A stretch of DNA of 64,000 nt from Sphaerisporangium fuscum (GCF_018531465.1 NZ_JAHDTF010000022.1:62001-126000), one strand, 5' to 3'. Positions 29,006 through 38,106 are shown, counted from the first letter of the stretch. A program made the numbers and translations. The notes: generated from the sequence alone by a model not told the origin.

Positions 29006-29647
29006 TCAGGACCGGACGGCCAGGCGACGCGCGAACTCGGCGGCCGCCGCGCCCGGGTCCTCGGCCTCGGTGATCGCCCGGACGACCACGACCCGCGTCA
29101 CGCCGTACGACATGACCTCCTCGAGGTTGCCCAGGTCGATGCCGCCGATGCCGAACCACGGCCGGTCGGCGGCCAGCGAGGCCGCGTGCTTCAGCAGGCC
29201 CGGCCCCGGCGCGTACCGCCCCGGCTTGGTGGGCGTCGGCCAGACGGGCCCGCAGCAGAAGTAGTCGACGCCCGGCTCCACCGCCGCCGACGACGCCTCG
29301 GCGTCGCTGTGGGTGGACCGCCCGATCAGGATCTCCGGCCCGAGGATCTCCCGGGCGACGGCCACGGGCAGGTCGTCCTGCCCGAGGTGGAGGATGTCGG
29401 GGCGCGCGGCGTAGGCGACGTCGGCCCTGTCGTTGACCGCGAGCAGGGCTCCGTGCCTGTCGCAGGCGGCGCGGAACACCTCCAGCAGGGCGAGCTCCTC
29501 ACGGGCCTCCAGGCCCTTCTCGCGCAACTGGACGATGTCCACGCCACCCGCGAGGACGGCGTCGAGGAACTGTTCGAGGTCGCCCTGACGGCGACGCCCG
29601 TCGGTGCAGAGATAGAGCCTGGTGTCAGAAAGCGAGCGCCTGGGCAC
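29006..29647 (-). CDS. thiE: Thiamine-phosphate synthase
   Basis: Joins hydroxymethylpyrimidine diphosphate with carboxylated thiazole phosphate to give thiamine phosphate. The barrel motifs VDIVQLREKGLEAREELALL, LLAVNDRADVAYA, LHLGQDDLPV and IGRSTHSDAEAS are conserved, as are YFCCGPVWPTPTKPGR and WFGIGGIDLGNLEEV. Length 213 is normal. It overlaps the 3' end of the Rv2175c-type gene by 23 bp, so the two are cotranscribed. The thiazole genes thiO-thiS-thiG lie just beyond, divergently transcribed under a TPP riboswitch; I saw no riboswitch on thiE itself. Confidence 0.95.
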   Translation of the reverse strand: MPRRSLSDTRLYLCTDGRRRQGDLEQFLDAVLAGGVDIVQLREKGLEAREELALLEVFRAACDRHGALLAVNDRADVAYAARPDILHLGQDDLPVAVAREILGPEILIGRSTHSDAEASSAAVEPGVDYFCCGPVWPTPTKPGRYAPGPGLLKHAASLAADRPWFGIGGIDLGNLEEVMSYGVTRVVVVRAITEAEDPGAAAAEFARRLAVRS

Positions 29648-29999
29648 GCCTCTTCACCTCGGTGTGCCGGCCCGCGACGATCGCGTCGATCGGCGCCCCC
29701 GGCAGGGAGTCGTCGGCGGTGAAGAGCCACCGCAGGGCCTCGACGTCGTCGTAGCCCGCGTCCGACAGTACGGTCAAAGTGCCGGGAAGTCCCTTCACCA
29801 CGTCGTCTCCGGCGACGAACGCCGCGGGGACCTCCGGCTCGGGGCCTCCCCTGCGGACGCCGATGAGCTTCTTGTCCTTGAGGAGCTGCTTGGCGCGCCC
29901 GGTGCTGAGCCCGAACCGCCTGCCCACTTCGGAGAGGGGGAGCCATTCCCCCACCAACTGGTCGGTTTCCCGGTCGATCTGTGCAACAGAAAGCGTCAC
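29625..29999 (-). CDS. Rv2175c-type DNA-binding protein, probable PknL substrate
   Basis: A 124-residue protein with a winged-helix-like N-terminus (GEWLPLSEVGRRFGLSTGRA, then KQLLKDKKLIGVRR) and a C-terminal helical Rv2175c domain (VVKGLPGTLTVLSDAGYDDV). In M. tuberculosis the orthologue is a DNA-binding protein phosphorylated by the neighbouring kinase PknL. Here the PASTA kinase is 3.8 kb away on the other strand, separated by the thiO operon and an oxidoreductase. The GTG at 29999 is the likely start. It is translationally overlapped with thiE. Confidence 0.85.
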   Translation of the reverse strand: MTLSVAQIDRETDQLVGEWLPLSEVGRRFGLSTGRAKQLLKDKKLIGVRRGGPEPEVPAAFVAGDDVVKGLPGTLTVLSDAGYDDVEALRWLFTADDSLPGAPIDAIVAGRHTEVKRRAQALAF

Positions 30000-30048
30000 G
30001 GAACCACAACTACCACGTCGTACCTCTTCTCAAACACCCCAGAGGGGG

Positions 30049-31218
30049 TCACAAGCAGTCGCGCAAGGGTATCGAGGGGTCGCTGACGCGATCCACGTCG
30101 AGCCTTTGCCCGCCCTGGACGATACGACGGCCCTGGACCAGGTCACGGGGGCGGTCGACCGTGAAGATCGCCGCCAGCCGGTCGTCGTCGGTGACCCAGC
30201 AGACGGCCCACTTGGGGTCGGTGGCAGGGTCGCCGCGCGGCACGCGCCTGGCCCCCTCGTGATGCCCGGCGTACTGCAGCATGTGGCCGAACTGCTCCGA
30301 CCAGAAGTAGGGAACAGGATCGTACACGGCCGTCTCCCCGAGAAGGGTGGCCACCGCGGTCTCGGGGGCGTTGAGCGCGGTGTCCCAGTGTTCGACCCGC
30401 ATGCGCCGGCCGAAGCGGGGCGACCACCAGTTGGCGCAGTCGCCCACCGCGACCACGCGGTCCATGGACGTCCGCAGGTGCTCGTCGACCACGACGCCGT
30501 TGTCGAGCTCGATCCCGGAGCCGGCGAGCCATCCGACGGCGGGGCGCACGCCGATGCCCGTCACCACCACGTCGGCGGGCAGCCAGGAGCCGTCCATCAT
30601 CGTCAGCCCGCCCGGGTCGACCGAGCCGACCATGGTGCCGAGCCGCAGGTCGATGCCCGCCTCGGCGTACCAGGGGACGGTGTGCCCGCCCACCTCGGGG
30701 CCGATCGCGGCGGCGAGCGGCGCGGAGGCGGCCTCGACGACGGTGACGTCGCATCCCGCGCGACGGGCGGCCGTGGCGACCTCGGCGCCGATCCAGCCGG
30801 CCCCGACGATCACGACGCGGGCCTTGGGGACGAGCAGGGAGCGCAGGGTCAACGCGTCGTCGATGGTGCGCAGGACGTGCTGCTCGCCCTCGCCCCGCAG
30901 CCTGATGGGCGAGGCTCCGGTGGCGATGACCAGGCCGTCGTACTCCACCTCGCCCTCGGTGGTCGAAAGGACGCCCTCGCGCAGGCCCTTGGCCGAGACG
31001 CTGGTGCGCAGGTCGACCTCGAGCGCGCCGAGGTCGGAGTCGACGATCGTCGAGTCGAGGTCGCCCAGCAGGACGGCCTTGGACAGCGGCGGACGATCGT
31101 AGGGGCGATGGCCCTCATCGCCGATCAGCGTGATGTGCCCTCGATAGCCGCGCGCTCGCAGCGCCTCGACACTCCGCACGCCGGCGAGGCCGGCTCCCAC
31201 CACCACGACATGATTCAC
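30049..31218 (-). CDS. FAD-dependent NAD(P)H oxidoreductase, ferredoxin-reductase-like
   Basis: A 389-residue pyridine-nucleotide flavoprotein. The FAD-binding motif is VVVVGAGLAGVRSVEALRA at the N-terminus; the NAD(P) motif VVIVGAGWIGAEVATAARRA lies near residue 145; the second FAD contact is MDRVVAVGDCANW. The C-terminal YFWSEQFGHMLQYAGHHEGA block is typical of rubredoxin/ferredoxin reductases of the BphA4 type. No ferredoxin or P450 is adjacent, so the partner is unknown. It sits between the Rv2175c-type gene and thiO, diverging from thiO. Confidence 0.88.
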   Translation of the reverse strand: MNHVVVVGAGLAGVRSVEALRARGYRGHITLIGDEGHRPYDRPPLSKAVLLGDLDSTIVDSDLGALEVDLRTSVSAKGLREGVLSTTEGEVEYDGLVIATGASPIRLRGEGEQHVLRTIDDALTLRSLLVPKARVVIVGAGWIGAEVATAARRAGCDVTVVEAASAPLAAAIGPEVGGHTVPWYAEAGIDLRLGTMVGSVDPGGLTMMDGSWLPADVVVTGIGVRPAVGWLAGSGIELDNGVVVDEHLRTSMDRVVAVGDCANWWSPRFGRRMRVEHWDTALNAPETAVATLLGETAVYDPVPYFWSEQFGHMLQYAGHHEGARRVPRGDPATDPKWAVCWVTDDDRLAAIFTVDRPRDLVQGRRIVQGGQRLDVDRVSDPSIPLRDCL

Positions 31219-31357
31219 AACCTGACCCTAAGCGCCGCGCCCGGTAACTCGCCAACGGCGATTGGGTAACAAATTGGCTCACTTCCCCATACGCGCAGTG
31301 ATGAAAGCACTCAAGGGGGTGCGCAACACGTACGAGGGCAGGAATAGGCTTGTTGCG

Positions 31358-31457
31358 TCAGCGCGCGGGAGTCCGGCGAGACCGGGCTGAGAGGAGGGCT
31401 AACGGCCCTCGACCGCCAGAGACCTGATCCGGATCATGCCGGCGAAGGGAGCGGGAC
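31358..31457 (+). ncRNA. TPP riboswitch (THI element) controlling thiO-thiS-thiG
   Basis: The conserved blocks are present in order: gggagtccgg (P1/P2 side), CTGAGAGG, then ACCTGATCCGGATCATGCC, and GGCGAAGGGAG at the 3' end. These match the thi-box consensus closely. The 3' conserved AAGGGAG doubles as the ribosome-binding site for the GTG at 31463, so TPP binding should block translation rather than terminate transcription. No terminator hairpin follows. Confidence 0.95.
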
Positions 31458-31462
31458 CTGTC

Positions 31463-32695
31463 GTGAACGTGGTCGTGGTGGGCGGTGGCGTCGTCGGGCT
31501 GTCGGTGGCGTGGCGGGCGGCCCGGCGGGGACACACCGTCACCGTCGTCGACCCGGCCCCCGGTTCGGGCGCCTCGCACGCGGCGGCGGGCATGCTCGCC
31601 CCGGTCAGCGAGGTCACCTACACCGAGGAGCCCCTGCTGCGCCTCGGCCTCGCCTCGCTGGCCCGCTGGCCCGCCTTCGCCGCCGAACTGTCCCGGGAGG
31701 CCGGGCAGGACGTCGACTACCGCGCCCACGGCACGCTGGACGTGGCGTTCGGCGCCGACGACCTGGCGGCGCTCGGCGAGATGGCCGACTTCATGGAGAA
31801 GCTCGCGCTCCCCGTCGAACGGCTGACCGGCCGCGAGTGCCGCCGTGCCGAGCCCATGCTGGCGCCCTCGGTCCGCGGCGGCGTCCTCGCGGCGGGCGAC
31901 GCCTGGGTGGACCCCCGGCGCGTCTCGGCGGCCCTGCTCGCCGCGCTGGAGGCCCGCGGCGTGACCGTGGTGGCCGACCGCGTCACCGGGCTGGCCGTCG
32001 AGGGCGGGGCGGTGCGGGGAGTGCGACCGGCGCGGGGCGGGACGATCGGGGCGGACCGGGTGGTGCTGGCCGCCGGAGCCTGGTCCGGCTCGCTGGAAGG
32101 CGTGCCCCCGGAGGTGCTTCCGCCGGTGCGGCCGGTCAAGGGCCAGATCATGCGGCTGCGCGGCGCCCCGGGGTTCCTCGGGCGCTGCGTGCGCGGTGTC
32201 GTCCACGGGTCCAGCGCCTACCTCGTGCCGCGCGGCGACGGCGAGATCGTGCTGGGCGCCACCCAGGAGGAGATGGGGTTCGACACCCGGGTCACCGCCG
32301 GAGGGCTGTGGGAGCTGCTGCGCGACGCGCGGGAGCTCGTGCCCGGGATCACCGAGCTCGAGGTGGCCGACGTCCGGGCCGGGCTGCGCCCGGGCACCCC
32401 CGACAACCTTCCCGTCATCGGGCGGTCCGCCATGGAGGGCCTGCTGCTGGCCACCGGGCACCATCGCGGCGGCGTCCTGCTGTCCCCGCTGACGGCCGAC
32501 TTCGTCGCCGCCGAGCTCGACCGCTCCCCCGCGGACCCGGTCCCCGATCATTCGCCGGGCCTGCCCGGCGATCCCCCCGTCGGCGAGATCTGCTCGCCGC
32601 TGCGGTTCCGCCACGGCCGGCAGGCCGGCGCACACATGGACGAAGGAGGTGCGGGGCGTCCCGCCCGGCAGGCGGCCGCCCCGGAGACGCGATGA
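31463..32695 (+). CDS. thiO: Glycine oxidase ThiO
   Basis: FAD enzyme making iminoglycine from glycine for the thiazole ring of thiamine. The FAD motif is VVVVGGGVVGLSVAWRAARR; ASHAAAGMLAPVSE, YLVPRGDGEIVLGATQEE and ATGHHRGGVLLSPLTADFVA are family signatures. GTG 31463 is the start: the ATG at 31436 lies inside the riboswitch core and is not a start. The C-terminal ~55 residues are a Pro/Gly/Arg-rich extension beyond the usual end. The stop overlaps the thiS start (ATGA). Confidence 0.94.
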   Translation: MNVVVVGGGVVGLSVAWRAARRGHTVTVVDPAPGSGASHAAAGMLAPVSEVTYTEEPLLRLGLASLARWPAFAAELSREAGQDVDYRAHGTLDVAFGADDLAALGEMADFMEKLALPVERLTGRECRRAEPMLAPSVRGGVLAAGDAWVDPRRVSAALLAALEARGVTVVADRVTGLAVEGGAVRGVRPARGGTIGADRVVLAAGAWSGSLEGVPPEVLPPVRPVKGQIMRLRGAPGFLGRCVRGVVHGSSAYLVPRGDGEIVLGATQEEMGFDTRVTAGGLWELLRDARELVPGITELEVADVRAGLRPGTPDNLPVIGRSAMEGLLLATGHHRGGVLLSPLTADFVAAELDRSPADPVPDHSPGLPGDPPVGEICSPLRFRHGRQAGAHMDEGGAGRPARQAAAPETR

Positions 32696-32892
32696 TAGTG
32701 ATCATCAATGGTTCCCCCCGCGACCTGCCCGCCGGGGCGACGGTCGCGCAGGCCGTCGAGACGCTGACCCCGGCCGCCGCCGGGGTCGCGGTCGCCCTGA
32801 ACGACGAGGTCGTGCGGCGGGGCCTGTGGGGGTCCACCACGCTCGGCGAGAACGACCGCATCGAGGTGCTGACGGCGGTGCAGGGTGGCTGA
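32692..32892 (+). CDS. thiS: Sulfur carrier protein ThiS
   Basis: A 66-residue ubiquitin-like protein whose C-terminal thiocarboxylate donates sulfur to ThiG. It begins MIVIINGSPRDLPAGATVAQ and ends in the required Gly-Gly (EVLTAVQGG). The ATG overlaps the thiO stop by 4 nt and its own end overlaps the thiG start by 8 nt, so the three are translationally coupled. The activating enzyme ThiF is not in the window. Confidence 0.95.
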   Translation: MIVIINGSPRDLPAGATVAQAVETLTPAAAGVAVALNDEVVRRGLWGSTTLGENDRIEVLTAVQGG

Positions 32893-33709
32893 GACCTACG
32901 CGGATGACGCGCACGACACGGAGACGCCGTACGGCGACGACGTCCTGGTCATCGGCGGGGAGAAGTTCTCCTCTCGCCTGATCATGGGCACCGGAGGCGC
33001 CCCGTCGCTGGAGGTGCTCGACGAGGCGCTGGAGGCGTCCGGCACGGAGATCACCACCGTGGCGATGCGGCGGCTGGACCCGGCCGCGAAGGGGTCGGTG
33101 CTCGACGTGCTGCGCCGGCGGGGCGTCAAGGTGCTGCCCAACACGGCCGGCTGCTACACCGCCGGGGAGGCGGTGCTGACCGCGCGCCTGGCCCGCGAGG
33201 CGCTCGGCACGCCGTGGGTGAAGCTCGAGGTGATCAGCGACGAGCGGACACTGCTGCCCGACCCGATCGAGACCTTCGACGCCGCCGAGCGGCTGGTGGC
33301 CGACGGGTTCGTGGTGCTCCCCTACATCGGCGACGATCCCGCGCTGGCCAGGCGGCTGGAGCAGGCGGGCTGCGCGGCCGTCATGCCGCTCGGCGCGCCC
33401 ATCGGCTCCGGGCTCGGCATCCGCAACCCGCACAACATCGAGCTGATCGTCGAGGCGGCGGGGGTACCGGTGATCCTCGACGCGGGCATCGGCACGGCGA
33501 GCGACGCCGCGCTGGCGATGGAGCTCGGGTGCGACGCGGTCCTGCTGGCCAGCGCGGTGACGCGGGCCCGCAGGCCGGGGCTGATGGCGACGGCGATGAA
33601 ACAGGCGGTGACGGCGGGCCGTATGGCGCGCCTTGCTGGACGTATTCCTCGTCGGCGGTACGCTGAGGCCTCCTCACCGGCGATCACGCCGGGTGTCAGA
33701 CGGCCATGA
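32885..33709 (+). CDS. thiG: Thiazole synthase ThiG
   Basis: Forms the thiazole phosphate carboxylate from deoxyxylulose phosphate, iminoglycine and ThiS thiocarboxylate. The Schiff-base lysine is in GTPWVKLEVISDERTLLPD; FSSRLIMGTGGAPSLEVLDE, NTAGCYTAGEAVLTARLARE and MPLGAPIGSGLGIRNPHNIE are diagnostic. Length 274 is slightly long, with ~10 extra N-terminal acidic residues and a short basic C-terminal tail. GTG 32885 overlaps thiS. Confidence 0.95.
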   Translation: MAETYADDAHDTETPYGDDVLVIGGEKFSSRLIMGTGGAPSLEVLDEALEASGTEITTVAMRRLDPAAKGSVLDVLRRRGVKVLPNTAGCYTAGEAVLTARLAREALGTPWVKLEVISDERTLLPDPIETFDAAERLVADGFVVLPYIGDDPALARRLEQAGCAAVMPLGAPIGSGLGIRNPHNIELIVEAAGVPVILDAGIGTASDAALAMELGCDAVLLASAVTRARRPGLMATAMKQAVTAGRMARLAGRIPRRRYAEASSPAITPGVRRP

Positions 33710-33794
33710 GCCCCTTCCAGACGGGAAAATATGTCGGCATCGGTTTGGGATGTGCTTGCCCTCCCCCCGGCAAACCGCCCGTAAACTCACTCCC

Positions 33795-35741
33795 GTGGAC
33801 ACGACGGTTACGGACCCCCTTGTAGGGCGGCTGCTGGACAGGCGCTATCGCGTTGAGTCCCGGGTCGCCAGGGGCGGGATGGCCACCGTCTACCTGGCCA
33901 TGGACATCCGGCTCGACCGCACGGTGGCCCTGAAGGTCATGCACCGCTCCCTCGCCGAGGACCCCGACTTCGTGCGGCGGTTCATCGGCGAGGCGAAGTC
34001 CGTCGCGAGCCTGTCGCACCCCAACGTGGTCCACGTCTTCGACCAGGGGACCGACGGCGACCACGTCTACCTGTCGATGGAGTACGTCCCGGGGCGCACC
34101 CTGCGCGACGTGCTGCGCGAGCGTGGCCGGCTGCCCGCCCGTGAGGCGCTGGAGATCATGATCCCGGTGCTGGCGGCCCTCGGCGCCGCCCACCAGGCGG
34201 GCATGGTGCACCGCGACGTCAAGCCCGAGAACGTCCTGCTCACCGCCGACGGCCGGGTGAAGGTCGTCGACTTCGGACTGGCCCGCGCCATCGAGGGCGG
34301 TCACCAGACCAAGACCGGCGTCATGATCGGCACGATCGGCTACATGTCGCCCGAGCAGGTGACCGCCGGGGTGATGGACGCGCGCAGCGACGTGTACGCC
34401 GCCGGCGTGATGCTGTTCGAGCTGCTGACCGGCCGGCAGCCCTACGAGGGCGAGAACCCCATGTCGGTGGCCTACCGGCACGTGCACGACAGGGTGCCCG
34501 CCCCGTCGGTGCTGGTGCCGGAGATCCCGCCGCAGCTCGACGCGCTGGTGCTCTCGGCGACCGACCGCGACCCGGCCCGCCGGCCGGCCGACGCGACGGC
34601 GCTGCTCGTCGCGGCCGTCGAGGCCCACCGCGTGCTGCCCGCCTCTCCGCGCGACAGCGGGGCGCGACCCGCGATGACCGGGCCGGTGTCGGCGGCCTCG
34701 CCGACCGTCGTCCACCGGGCGGAGGTCCCGCCGGCCAACGCGACGCTCATCCACTCGCACACCGAGATGCTGACCTCCCCGGCCACGTCCGCGCCGCGCA
34801 AGCGGGGCGGCTTCGCCGGTCTGCGGTCCACCTGGTTCCTCGTCGGGCTGGCCGTGGTGATGATCGCGGGCGTCGCCGTCACCGGCTGGTGGTTCTCCCA
34901 GGGGCGCTACGTCAAGGTGCCCGACCTTCTCGGCAAGAGCGTCCAGATCGCCAAGGCGGAGGCCGAGCAGAGAGGCTTCGCCGTCAAGATCGGCCCCGCC
35001 GAGAACGACAAGCGGGTCGAGGAGGACAAGGTGCTGCGCACCGAGCCCGCCGCCGGGGCGGACGTCCTCAGCGGGGCGCTCATCACGCTCGTCCCCTCGG
35101 CCGGTCCGGTCCGGATCGCGGTGCCCAACGTCGTGAACCTCAGCGAGGCCGACGCCCGGGCCAAGATCTCCGAGGCCGGCCTGACCCCCGGCTCGGTCAC
35201 CCGCGTGCCCGACAGCACCGTGCAGCGGGGGCTGGTGATCCGCACGAGCCCCATGGTCGGCTCCAAGCTCAAGGAGGGCGCCAAGGTCAGCATCGTGCTG
35301 AGCGCCGGGCTGGTGATGCCCGACGTCAGCGAGATGCTGTGCGACCAGGCGCAGGGGGTCCTGCAGCAGAAGGGGTTCAACGTCAGCGTCGTGCAGCAGA
35401 CCGACAACGCCCAGCCCGGCACGGTGATCGCGCAGAACCCGCCCGCCCAGGCCGAGGTCACCGCCGGTCAGGGTGTCCAGCTGACCTGCTCCAAGGGCCC
35501 GGACACCGGCTTCCACTGGCCGTGGGAGCGCCAGGACGACGGCACCGGCAACGTCCAGCCGGGCCAGGCCCTGGTCGCCATCCCCAACGTGATGTTCAAG
35601 AACGTCAAGGACGCCGTCTCCGAGCTGCAGACGGCCGGCTTCCGGGTCCGCGTGCGGCGCATCGCGGGCTCGGGGGCCGTCGTCGCCGAGAACCCCTCCG
35701 GCCAGGCCCCTCAGGGCACCCGCATCACGATCTGGCACTGA
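33795..35741 (+). CDS. Membrane Ser/Thr protein kinase with four PASTA domains (PknL/PkaF type)
   Basis: Transmembrane kinase that senses cell-wall fragments. The cytoplasmic kinase domain (about 1-270) has the ATP lysine in VALKVMHRS, HRDVKPENVLL, VDFGLARA and the activation loop threonines (HQTKTGVMIGT). A juxtamembrane linker leads to one helix (STWFLVGLAVVMIAGVAVTG, about residue 345). Four extracellular PASTA repeats follow (KVPDLLGKSVQIAKAEAEQR; VPNVVNLSEADARAKISEAG; MPDVSEMLCDQAQ; IPNVMFKNVKDAVSELQTAG). GTG 33795 follows a TAAACT box by 7 nt. Its neighbour Rv2175c homologue is the likely substrate, as for mycobacterial PknL. Confidence 0.94.
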   Translation: MDTTVTDPLVGRLLDRRYRVESRVARGGMATVYLAMDIRLDRTVALKVMHRSLAEDPDFVRRFIGEAKSVASLSHPNVVHVFDQGTDGDHVYLSMEYVPGRTLRDVLRERGRLPAREALEIMIPVLAALGAAHQAGMVHRDVKPENVLLTADGRVKVVDFGLARAIEGGHQTKTGVMIGTIGYMSPEQVTAGVMDARSDVYAAGVMLFELLTGRQPYEGENPMSVAYRHVHDRVPAPSVLVPEIPPQLDALVLSATDRDPARRPADATALLVAAVEAHRVLPASPRDSGARPAMTGPVSAASPTVVHRAEVPPANATLIHSHTEMLTSPATSAPRKRGGFAGLRSTWFLVGLAVVMIAGVAVTGWWFSQGRYVKVPDLLGKSVQIAKAEAEQRGFAVKIGPAENDKRVEEDKVLRTEPAAGADVLSGALITLVPSAGPVRIAVPNVVNLSEADARAKISEAGLTPGSVTRVPDSTVQRGLVIRTSPMVGSKLKEGAKVSIVLSAGLVMPDVSEMLCDQAQGVLQQKGFNVSVVQQTDNAQPGTVIAQNPPAQAEVTAGQGVQLTCSKGPDTGFHWPWERQDDGTGNVQPGQALVAIPNVMFKNVKDAVSELQTAGFRVRVRRIAGSGAVVAENPSGQAPQGTRITIWH

Positions 35742-35750
35742 GGCCGCCGC

Positions 35751-36722
35751 TCACACGGCCGGCGTGCCGAGCAGGCGGAGCCGGCCGAGGCCGCCGTCGG
35801 GGTGGATGTCGAGGCGCACGTGGGTGGCCACCCGGTCGCCGGGCAGGCGGAAGCGGTGGCGGGTGTCGGGCTGCAGCCTCGTGCGGGGCAGCAGCTCGAA
35901 CCATTCGGCGTCCCGCTCCGGCCGGTCGTCGCGGATGCGGGCGCCGGTCAGCGAGGCGGCTCCCGGGGCGTTGTAGACCAGGTTGGCGGTGTCGAGCTCG
36001 GCGAGGCGTACGACGCCGGGCACGGCCAGCCGTACGATCAGCCAGTCGTTGCCGCCGTCGCGCCGTCGCGCGGTCTCCCAGCCCTCGGCCTGGTGGCGGG
36101 GCAGCCCGGGTGCGATGACGTTGGACGGCGAGGAGTAGAACTCGTCGGAGCAGGCGGTGACCAGGGCGCCGTTCTCCAGTGCGGCGAGGTCCATCGTCAT
36201 CCCCTCGTACAGGCCGAGGTCGGGCGTCACCTCTCCGTGGACGCGCAGCCGCGCGACGCCGCCGTCGGGGAAGATGTTCAGCCGCACGTGGGTGAAGCCG
36301 CGGTCCCCGGCGACGTCGAACTCGTGCCGGGCATCACCCGTGAGCGGGCTGCTCGGCACGATCTCCACCCAGTCGGCCCGGCCCAACTCGTCCACCGAGG
36401 GGTACCCCTCGGCCCGGCACGCCTCCACCGAGGCGAAGGGCGGGTAGTTGCCGGTGAACCACGCGGTGTCCACCACCACGCGGCGGACGATCCCCGGCAT
36501 GCCGAGCCGGACGATCGCCCAGTCGTGGCCGGGGCCGCGCCGCCGCCGCGTCTCCCAGCCGTCGTACACCTGGCCCCGCGCCCCGAACGTCCCCGGCTGG
36601 AACGCCGGCGGGCCGGGCCTGATCAGCGCCTGGCGTTCGGCGAACGCCTCGTCGCTGGCGGCGACGACCGAGCCGCCGTAGGTGCGCAGCGCGAGGTCGG
36701 GGAGTCGGGAGAGGTCTTTCAC
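35751..36722 (-). CDS. alc: Allantoicase
   Basis: Hydrolyses allantoate to ureidoglycolate and urea. The 323-residue protein consists of two related jelly-roll repeats: GWETRRRRGPGHDWAIVRLG, then GWETARRRDGGNDWLIVRLA, each followed by a THVRLxIxPDGGxxRLRxxG ending (FTHVRLNIFPDGGVARLRVH; ATHVRLDIHPDGGLGRLRLL). The GTG start at 36722 has GGAGG at good spacing. Last gene of the purine-degradation operon. Convergent with the PASTA kinase gene, only 9 bp from its stop. Confidence 0.95.
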   Translation of the reverse strand: MKDLSRLPDLALRTYGGSVVAASDEAFAERQALIRPGPPAFQPGTFGARGQVYDGWETRRRRGPGHDWAIVRLGMPGIVRRVVVDTAWFTGNYPPFASVEACRAEGYPSVDELGRADWVEIVPSSPLTGDARHEFDVAGDRGFTHVRLNIFPDGGVARLRVHGEVTPDLGLYEGMTMDLAALENGALVTACSDEFYSSPSNVIAPGLPRHQAEGWETARRRDGGNDWLIVRLAVPGVVRLAELDTANLVYNAPGAASLTGARIRDDRPERDAEWFELLPRTRLQPDTRHRFRLPGDRVATHVRLDIHPDGGLGRLRLLGTPAV

Positions 36723-36770
36723 CGGCGCCTCCGGGGCGGGTCGGGCGGGCGGGGGAAGGACGGCCGGGAG

Positions 36771-38069
36771 TCACAGCAGTTCCCCGAAAGGGGGGACGGT
36801 GCCGGTGACGGGCCGGCCGCGCAGCCAGGTGGCGCGGACGACGCCCGTCAGCGTGCGGCCGTGGTAGGCGGTCACGGGGTTGCGGTGGAGCAGGCGCGCG
36901 GCGTCCACGGTGAACTCGGCCGCGTCGTCGAAGGCGACCAGGTCGGCGTCCCGGCCGGGCTCGACGGCCCCTTTGGCGGGCAGGCCGGCCAGCGCGGCGG
37001 GCGCGGCGGACATCCACTCGGCCAGATGGGTGAGCCCGTGGCCGCGTGAGCGGGCCTCGGTCCACACGGCGGGCAGGCCGACCTGCAGTGAGGAGATGCC
37101 GCCCCAGGCCGCGGCGAAGTCGGGGACCTTCAGGTCGGGGGTGGAGGGCGAGTGGTCGGAGACGACGCAGCTCAGCACCCCGGCCGCCAGGCCCTCCCAC
37201 AGGCGGTCGCGGTTGCCGGCGTCCCTGATGGGCGGGCAGCACTTGAACTCCGTGCCGCGCACCTGCTCGGCGGTGATGGTCAGGTAGTGGGGGCAGGTCT
37301 CTGCGGTGATCCGCACGCCGTCGCGCCGGGCGGCCTCCAGCGGCTCCAGGCAGTCGGCGGAGGACACGTGGAGGATGTGGGCCCGCGCGCCGGTCTCGCG
37401 CGCGGCGGCGATCACGCGTTCGACCGCCCGGCGTTCGGCCTCCCCCGGACGAGAGTCGAGGAACTGCGGATATGTCGGGCCGAGGGGGTCGGTGAGCAGG
37501 GCGGGGTCCTCGGCGTGCACCAGCATGAGCCCGTCGAAGGCGGCCAGCTCGCGCATCGCGGCCCGCAGGCCCTCACCGTCCAGCGGCGGGAACTCCTCCA
37601 CGCCCGACGGCGACAGGAAGCACTTGAAGCCGTACACCCCGGCCTCGTGCAGCGGGCGCAGCTCGGCGAGGTTCCCCGGGACCGCGCCGCCCCAGAAGCC
37701 CACGTCGACCGCGCACCGGCCGGCCGCCGCCGCCCGCTTGGCGGCGAGCGCGGCGGGGTGGACGGTGGGCGGCAGGGAGTTGAGCGGCATGTCGACGATC
37801 GTGGTCACTCCTCCGGCGGCCGCCGCCCTGGTGGCCGTCGCGAACCCCTCCCACTCGCCGCGTCCGGGCTCGTTGACGTGCACGTGGGTGTCGACCAGCC
37901 CGGGCAGCAGGCAGACCTCGCCCAGGTCGGCCTGCTCGGCCGCGGGCGCGGGGTCGTCGTACGGCAGCAGCGCGACGATCACCCCGTCCCGTACGGCCAC
38001 GGCCAGCGGCCGCTCCTCCCCGGGCAGCACGACCCGCCGTGACCGGACGACCAGATCGAAGTCGCTCAT
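36771..38069 (-). CDS. allB: Allantoinase
   Basis: Zinc amidohydrolase opening the hydantoin ring of allantoin to allantoate. Metal ligands are in LVDTHVHVNEPGRGEWEGFA, YGFKCFLSPSGV (carboxylated lysine), LMLVHAEDPALL, HILHVSSADCL and SCVVSDHSPSTPDLK. ATG 38069 (MSDFDLVV) has GGGAGG upstream; a GTG two codons earlier is also possible. Length 432 is normal. It lies between glycerate kinase and allantoicase in the operon. Confidence 0.95.
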   Translation of the reverse strand: MSDFDLVVRSRRVVLPGEERPLAVAVRDGVIVALLPYDDPAPAAEQADLGEVCLLPGLVDTHVHVNEPGRGEWEGFATATRAAAAGGVTTIVDMPLNSLPPTVHPAALAAKRAAAAGRCAVDVGFWGGAVPGNLAELRPLHEAGVYGFKCFLSPSGVEEFPPLDGEGLRAAMRELAAFDGLMLVHAEDPALLTDPLGPTYPQFLDSRPGEAERRAVERVIAAARETGARAHILHVSSADCLEPLEAARRDGVRITAETCPHYLTITAEQVRGTEFKCCPPIRDAGNRDRLWEGLAAGVLSCVVSDHSPSTPDLKVPDFAAAWGGISSLQVGLPAVWTEARSRGHGLTHLAEWMSAAPAALAGLPAKGAVEPGRDADLVAFDDAAEFTVDAARLLHRNPVTAYHGRTLTGVVRATWLRGRPVTGTVPPFGELL

Positions 38070-38106
38070 CGGCACCGCCCTCCCGGTCCCGGAACCGGCG
38101 TGGCCA

